From: SZUA-430 sp964561925
GTDB taxonomy: Bacteria; Pseudomonadota; Alphaproteobacteria; Micropepsales; Micropepsaceae
Direction of reading: 5' to 3'
Assembly (NCBI GenBank): GCA_964561925.1
Contig: CAZLRW010000133.1
Span: 1-9,711 of the forward strand
Length of the DNA stretch: 9,711 nucleotides
Shown: positions 5,684 through 9,711 of the stretch, in pieces
How positions within the stretch are numbered: the first letter of the stretch is position 1
Layout of the letters: every line of letters begins with the position of its first letter
The notes under the pieces: model-generated
The model's database searches: none
What the model saw: only the letters and a program-made list of their open reading frames with translations
Told to the model about the DNA's origin: nothing
Translations under genes and position numbers: made by a program

Positions 5684-7685
5684 ATGAAACGCATTCTCCG
5701 CTGGGCGCTTGTCGCCCTCGTCTTGCTCGTCGTGGCGGTGTTGGCGCTGCCGTTCTTGCTGCCGACCTCCGTCTATAAGGAGCAGATCATCGAGCAGACG
5801 CGGCTTGCGACGGGGCGCGAGCTCAAGATCGAGGGGGATCTCAGGCTTTCGTTCTGGCCGGCGCTGGGGGTGCAGGTCGACAAGGTGCGGTTCGCGAATG
5901 TGGCGGGTGCGGCGGAGCCCGACATGGCGACGATGGATTCGCTCGTCGTGGGGGCGGAGCTTTGGCCGCTGATCGGCGGCGTGTTGAAGGTGACCGAGGT
6001 TCGGCTCGTCAATCCTGTCATCAATTTGGAGATCGACAAGCAGGGGCGCGGCAATTGGTTGTTCGAGCCTGTGGCGGGGCCGCCCGCGGCCGATCAACCG
6101 GCGGCGGCGCCGCCTTCGGCCACGACGTCGAGCGCCGATTTCAGTTTTCGCGACGTGACGCTTTCGGGCGGCGTCTTGACCTATCGCGATCAGCGCGAAG
6201 GCACTTCGCAGCGCGTCGAAGCCATCGACGCGAACGTGAAGCTGCCCAGTCTCGATCAGCCGCTGGAGTTCAACGGCGGGCTGACCTGGAACAAGGAAGC
6301 AATCACCGTCGTCTCTACGATCGCCAATCCGCGTGCGCTGTCGACTGGGGGCAAGAGCGCACTCTCGTCGAAGGTCGGCGGCAAGGTGCTGTCGGCGACG
6401 TTCGAGGGCGAGATGGACGCGGCGGCAGGCGCGATCAAAGGCACGGTCGACTTCTCGACGGAGTCGGCACGACGGCTTGCAGCGTGGGCGGGCGTCGCGC
6501 TGCCGAAGGTCAAGGGCTTCGGTCCGATGCGCCTGAAGGGCGAACTCGAGTCGTCGGCGTCGAAGATCGCGTTCCGCAAGGCGACGCTCATGCTCGACGG
6601 CATGAACGGGTCGGGCAATCTCGCGCTCGATACGGGGCGCGCGAAGCCTTATGTGAAGGGCGACTTCACGCTCGACCGGCTCGATCTCAACGCCTACACG
6701 AGCAGCGGCGGCGGCCGGCGGCGCGGGCGGCGGGCTTTCGGCGTGGAGCGATGCGCCGATCGACTTTTCGGCGCTCGGCCTTCTCGACGCCGACTTCGAC
6801 TTTGCGGTGAACAGGCTTTCGGCCGGCGGTTTGCGGATCGGGCGCAGCGCGCTTGGCATCGCGCTTGTCGACGGGCGCATGCGCGCGAACTTGAAGCAGC
6901 TTCAGCTCTACGGCGGCAACGGATCGGGTGTCATCACGTTGAACGGTGCGGGCGCCGCGCCGCAATACGGGATCGACGTCACGGTTTCGGGCGTACAGGC
7001 GGCGCCGTTTCTGACCGACCTTGCGGGGTTCACGCGTCTTGAAGGCACGGGCAGCATCGTCGCCAAAGTCACAGGGTCCGGAAAATCGCAACGGGCCTGG
7101 ATGAAATCGATGGGTGGTGCGGCGCGCATCAAATTCGTCGACGGGGCGATCAAAGGCGTCAACCTGGCCGAGATCGCGCGGACGATTCAGTCGGCGCTCA
7201 CCGGCTCGGCGATCGGCGGCGCAGCCAAGACGGATTTCGCGGAACTGAGCGGGTCCTTTGCCATCCGGCAGGGTGTGGCCGGCAACCGGGACTTGAAACT
7301 GCTCAACCCGTTCGTGCGGTTGAACGGGGCCGGCATTATCGACATCGGCGAGCAAACGATGGACTACCGCGTGGAGCCGAAAGCCGTCTCGTCGATCAAA
7401 GGCCAAGGCGGGCAGAGCAACCTGGGCGGGATCGGAATTCCGTTCCGGATCAAAGGGCCGTGGAGCAACCTCTCCTATTCTCCGGATCTTTCGGGGGTGT
7501 TGCCGTCGCTGCTCGATTCGCTGACGAAGGGCGACAATCCGCTCGATAGCCTTAAGGACGGCGGGATCGACGGGATTTTCGGCGGGAAGGAGCCACCACC
7601 GGAAGAAGGTGCTCCGGCCAAGCCGCCGGAAAAGAAGAAAAAGCCGATCGATCCGCTGAAGGACCTGTTGGGATTCCCGCGCTAG
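5684..7685 (+). CDS. AsmA family envelope protein, reading frame broken by a one-base shift
   Basis: Two overlapping frames together make one AsmA-family protein. Frame one runs from ATG 5684. It gives an N-terminal transmembrane anchor (residues about 4-27, LRWALVALVLLVV onward) and the AsmA N-terminal domain, including TGRELKIEGDLRLSFWPALG. It makes sense until SSGGG (residues 340-344, about 6715), then turns into Arg-rich nonsense that stops at 7042. The sensible protein continues in the next frame with GLSAWSDAPIDFSALGLLDADF (from about 6732). This holds the AsmA C-terminal domain (LSGSFAIRQGV, IPFRIKGPWSNL) and a Pro/Lys tail ending at 7685. Removing one base gives 666 aa, within the family range. 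AsmA-like proteins are inner-membrane-anchored, periplasmic, beta-rich proteins linked to outer-membrane assembly and phospholipid transport. The break is either a sequencing or assembly error or a real pseudogenising mutation. The downstream part alone could start only at a GTG (6807) with no good ribosome binding site. Confidence 0.88.
6701..6735 (+). other. Site of the frameshift in the AsmA-like gene
   Basis: This GGC-rich run is where the coding signal changes from the frame of 5684 to the next frame (+1). Deleting a single C at about 6715-6716, in GGCGGCGGCCGGCGG, restores a Gly/Ala linker (SSGGGGGAGGG) leading into LSAWSDAPID. Repetitive GC-rich runs like this are prone to both polymerase slippage and read errors. 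Confidence 0.8.
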
Positions 7686-7703
7686 GTTCCCGCTTTCAAT
7701 TAA

Positions 7704-7740
7704 CCGCGGCGTTGCCTAGGATTGCCGCGGCCTTTGGCCG
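7704..7740. repeat. Two overlapping inverted repeats between asmA-like gene and ATPase gene
   Basis: CCGCGGC (7704-7710) pairs with GCCGCGG (7724-7730) around a 13-nt loop. CGGCC (7728-7732) pairs with GGCCG (7736-7740) around TTT. They share 7728-7730, so only one can form at a time. No T-tract follows, so this is at best a weak or Rho-assisted terminator, or 5' leader structure for the ATPase mRNA. Confidence 0.5.
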
Positions 7741-7774
7741 AAGGGCGTGGGGAAGAACGGATTCGTCCGCATTC

Positions 7775-9529
7775 ATGGCGGCAGACACACGAGATGCGCC
7801 GGCAAAGGGTCAAAAGACCTTTTCGCTTAGATCGCGACTGCTAGGCATCCCGGCCGGCGAAGCGCCGACGGGTCCGGCCTCGATCACGGCTGCGTTGCAG
7901 CCGCGCGACGATCCACCTCCAGCAGCGGCCGTCGAGCCTCAGCCCGAAATCACGGCCGTTCCCGTCGCGGACGAAGCTGCGCCTGTGAGGCAAGCGGAAG
8001 CGCCGCGCGCGGCACCTGCGGAGAAACAGCAGAGCGCGCCACTGCCGCCGGGCGATGACGACGACGAGGGCGAGGAGGAAGCGCCGCGCGTGGGGCTCGC
8101 CGTGCCGCGGCGCAGCTCGCTTCTGTCGGTTGCGTTCGGATTCGGCGATCGCAAGATGAAGAGCGAGCCGCCGAAGGAAGAACAGGCGGCACCCGTCGTT
8201 GTCCGCGCGGAACCGGAGCCTGTCTCCGAGCCGGAGCCCCAACAGCCCGCCGTCTACGCGCCGCCGCCGGAACCGAAGCCCGAACCCGCGCCGGCACCGG
8301 CACCGATCTACATGGCGCCCGTCGTCGCAAAGGTCGCCGCACCGCGCGAAGCGGAACCCGTCCGTGAAGAACCTGCGCCGGTCGCCGCAGCCGCTGTGGA
8401 ACGTGCGGCGCCTATCGAAGAACCCGCGCCCGTCGCCGAAGCGCCAGCTGCGCCGGTGCCGTTCGTGCGCTTCAGCGCGGTGCGCAAGACCTACGACGGC
8501 GCGCAGCTTGTCGTGAAGGACCTGAACCTCGAGATTGCCAAGGGCGAGTTCCTGACGCTTCTCGGGCCGTCGGGCTCAGGCAAGACGACGACGCTGATGA
8601 TGCTCGCCGGTTTCGAGACGCCGACGTCGGGCGACATCGAACTCAACGGGCAGTCGCTCGCCACGTTGCCGCCGCATAAGCGCGGCCTCGGCTTCGTGTT
8701 CCAGAACTACGCCCTGTTTCCGCACATGACGGTGGCGGAGAACCTCGCCTTCCCGCTTGAGGTGCGAAAGACGCCGCGCGGCGAGATCCGCGAGCGCGTG
8801 GCGAAGGCACTCGCCATGGTCGAACTCGCGGGCTTCGAGAAGCGTAAGCCGCATCAGCTTTCGGGCGGACAGCAGCAGCGCGTCGCAGTCGCGCGCGCGC
8901 TCGTGTTCGATCCGGAACTCGTGCTGATGGACGAACCGCTCGGCGCGCTCGACAAGCATCTGCGCGAGCAGATGCAGTACGAGTTGAAGCGGCTGCACCA
9001 CGAACTCGGCGTCACCGTCGTCTACGTCACGCACGATCAGGGCGAGGCGCTGACGCTGTCCGACCGGATCGCGGTGTTCCACGACGGCATGATCCAGCAG
9101 CTCGACACGCCGAAGGCGATCTACGACGCGCCGGCGAACGCGTTCGTGGCGGGCTTCATCGGCGAGAACAACGCGCTGCCGGGCAAGGTCGTGTCGGTGA
9201 ACGGCGGCGAGTGCGTGATCGAGTTGATCGGCGGGGCGCGCGTCAAAGCGCAGAACGGCAATTGCGACGCGGTCGGACGCTCGGGCGTGGTGTGCGTGCG
9301 ACCCGAACACCTGACCGTTTCGGCCGAGACGCAGCCCGGCGGCAACCACGTCGCCGCGCTGATCGAAGACTTCATCTTCCACGGCGATCATCTGCGCGTG
9401 AAGCTTTCGGCGCCGGGCATGAACGAGATCATCGTCAAGGCGCCGGCGCGCGGCGCGTCGTTCCCTTCGAAGGGCGTCGCGGTGACGTTGTCGTGGGATC
9501 CCCATGCCGCGCGGGCGTTCGTGTCGTAG
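7775..9529 (+). CDS. ABC transporter ATP-binding protein, PotA/POT-like, with long N-terminal low-complexity extension
   Basis: The 584-aa protein has a complete ABC ATPase in its C-terminal 355 residues. It carries Walker A GPSGSGKT (264-271), Q-loop Q310, signature LSGGQ (362-366), Walker B LVLMDE (382-387), the D-loop GALD and H-loop H420 in THDQ. A TOBE-type substrate-sensing domain follows (about 466-580). The pattern, including FIGENN after the ABC core, fits ATPases of polyamine (spermidine/putrescine) importers, though related iron, sulfate and aminophosphonate systems cannot be excluded. The unusual part is residues 1-229, rich in Pro, Glu and Ala, with an acidic run GDDDDEGEEE (93-102) and PEPKPEPAPAPAP-like repeats. 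No membrane segment is seen. Usual PotA proteins are about 360-380 aa. I chose the ATG at 7775. A TTG at 7712 also lies in frame, and neither has a close Shine-Dalgarno. A new gene starts 115 bp downstream. Confidence 0.92.
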   Translation: MAADTRDAPAKGQKTFSLRSRLLGIPAGEAPTGPASITAALQPRDDPPPAAAVEPQPEITAVPVADEAAPVRQAEAPRAAPAEKQQSAPLPPGDDDDEGEEEAPRVGLAVPRRSSLLSVAFGFGDRKMKSEPPKEEQAAPVVVRAEPEPVSEPEPQQPAVYAPPPEPKPEPAPAPAPIYMAPVVAKVAAPREAEPVREEPAPVAAAAVERAAPIEEPAPVAEAPAAPVPFVRFSAVRKTYDGAQLVVKDLNLEIAKGEFLTLLGPSGSGKTTTLMMLAGFETPTSGDIELNGQSLATLPPHKRGLGFVFQNYALFPHMTVAENLAFPLEVRKTPRGEIRERVAKALAMVELAGFEKRKPHQLSGGQQQRVAVARALVFDPELVLMDEPLGALDKHLREQMQYELKRLHHELGVTVVYVTHDQGEALTLSDRIAVFHDGMIQQLDTPKAIYDAPANAFVAGFIGENNALPGKVVSVNGGECVIELIGGARVKAQNGNCDAVGRSGVVCVRPEHLTVSAETQPGGNHVAALIEDFIFHGDHLRVKLSAPGMNEIIVKAPARGASFPSKGVAVTLSWDPHAARAFVS

Positions 9530-9644
9530 TCCCCGAGATGCGGCGGCCCGAACAACCTGAAGATTGCAGCCGAATGCAGTGTGGTCGGCGTTTTCGGCCC
9601 GTGACACGTTAGACGAGAACGATTCGAGCTTCGAGGAACCAGCC

Positions 9645-9711
9645 ATGGGCCGCACCACCGGAATCATCATCGCCGCCGCCGCCGCCATCGTCATTCTGGC
9701 GGGCGTGCTTC
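9645..9711 (+). CDS. Start of a gene with hydrophobic N-terminus, cut by window edge
   Basis: GAGGA at 9633-9637, 7 nt upstream, supports the ATG at 9645. The 22 visible codons read MGRTTGIIIAAAAAIVILAG followed by Val-Leu, a short basic start and then a hydrophobic stretch, so a signal peptide or N-terminal membrane anchor. Following a PotA-like ATPase, the periplasmic substrate-binding protein or a permease of the same importer is a reasonable guess, but nothing visible proves it. Confidence 0.6.
   Translation, partial: MGRTTGIIIAAAAAIVILAGVL

Noticed and set aside
6701..6735. Programmed ribosomal frameshift in the AsmA-like gene
   Set aside because: No recognisable slippery heptamer-plus-stop arrangement, and the family is not known to use recoding; an indel or read error is simpler.
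5609..6880. Minus-strand ORF (423 aa) opposite the AsmA-like gene
   Set aside because: Arg/Leu/His-rich antisense composition with no recognisable domain; the plus strand has the membrane anchor and AsmA pattern.
7712..7774. TTG start for the ABC ATPase
   Set aside because: It lies inside the inverted repeats and has no Shine-Dalgarno; the ATG at 7775 is simpler, though not proven.
8576..9694. Minus-strand ORF (372 aa) opposite the ABC ATPase
   Set aside because: Antisense shadow; the plus strand encodes all ABC motifs.

Overview
The window is GC-rich (about 65% in the genes I sampled by hand) and densely coding, with strongly GC-biased third codon positions. The gene set is a CYP153-type cytochrome P450, a beta-alanine/omega-amino acid transaminase beside alanine dehydrogenase, an AsmA-like protein and a PotA-like ABC ATPase. 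This suggests a Gram-negative bacterium, most likely an alphaproteobacterium. That placement is an inference from family knowledge; no rRNA or other taxonomic marker is present.

Layout. Positions 1-1253 (minus) hold a nearly complete CYP153-family P450 that runs off the left edge. It is divergent, across a 119-bp gap, from a histidine-phosphatase-superfamily gene at 1373-1939 (plus). That gene converges with a three-gene minus-strand cluster: class III omega-aminotransferase (4864-3548), alanine dehydrogenase ald (3529-2411) and a GFA/CENP-V-family zinc protein (2400-1951). The gaps in the cluster are 18 and 10 bp, so it looks like one operon. The transaminase would make L-alanine from pyruvate and alanine dehydrogenase would regenerate pyruvate and release ammonia, which gives a plausible amine-nitrogen catabolic cycle.

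Positions 4865-5683 are an unusual 819-bp stretch of lower GC. It contains a possible 15-codon micro-ORF with a strong Shine-Dalgarno followed by a hairpin, a hypothetical 80-aa basic/acidic protein (5181-5423), and two overlapping, mutually exclusive inverted repeats, one of which is a perfect 26-nt palindrome.

Positions 5684-7685 encode an AsmA-family envelope protein whose reading frame is broken by a single-base shift in a GGC-rich run near 6707-6735. Downstream is a PotA-like ABC transporter ATPase (7775-9529) with an unusual N-terminal Pro/Glu/Ala-rich extension of about 229 residues. A new gene with a hydrophobic N-terminus starts at 9645 and leaves the window.

I saw no mobile element, CRISPR array, tRNA or rRNA. 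Most of the window is recognisable metabolism, envelope and transport genes. The points most worth checking are the frameshift, the ATPase extension and the structured, low-GC intergenic island.
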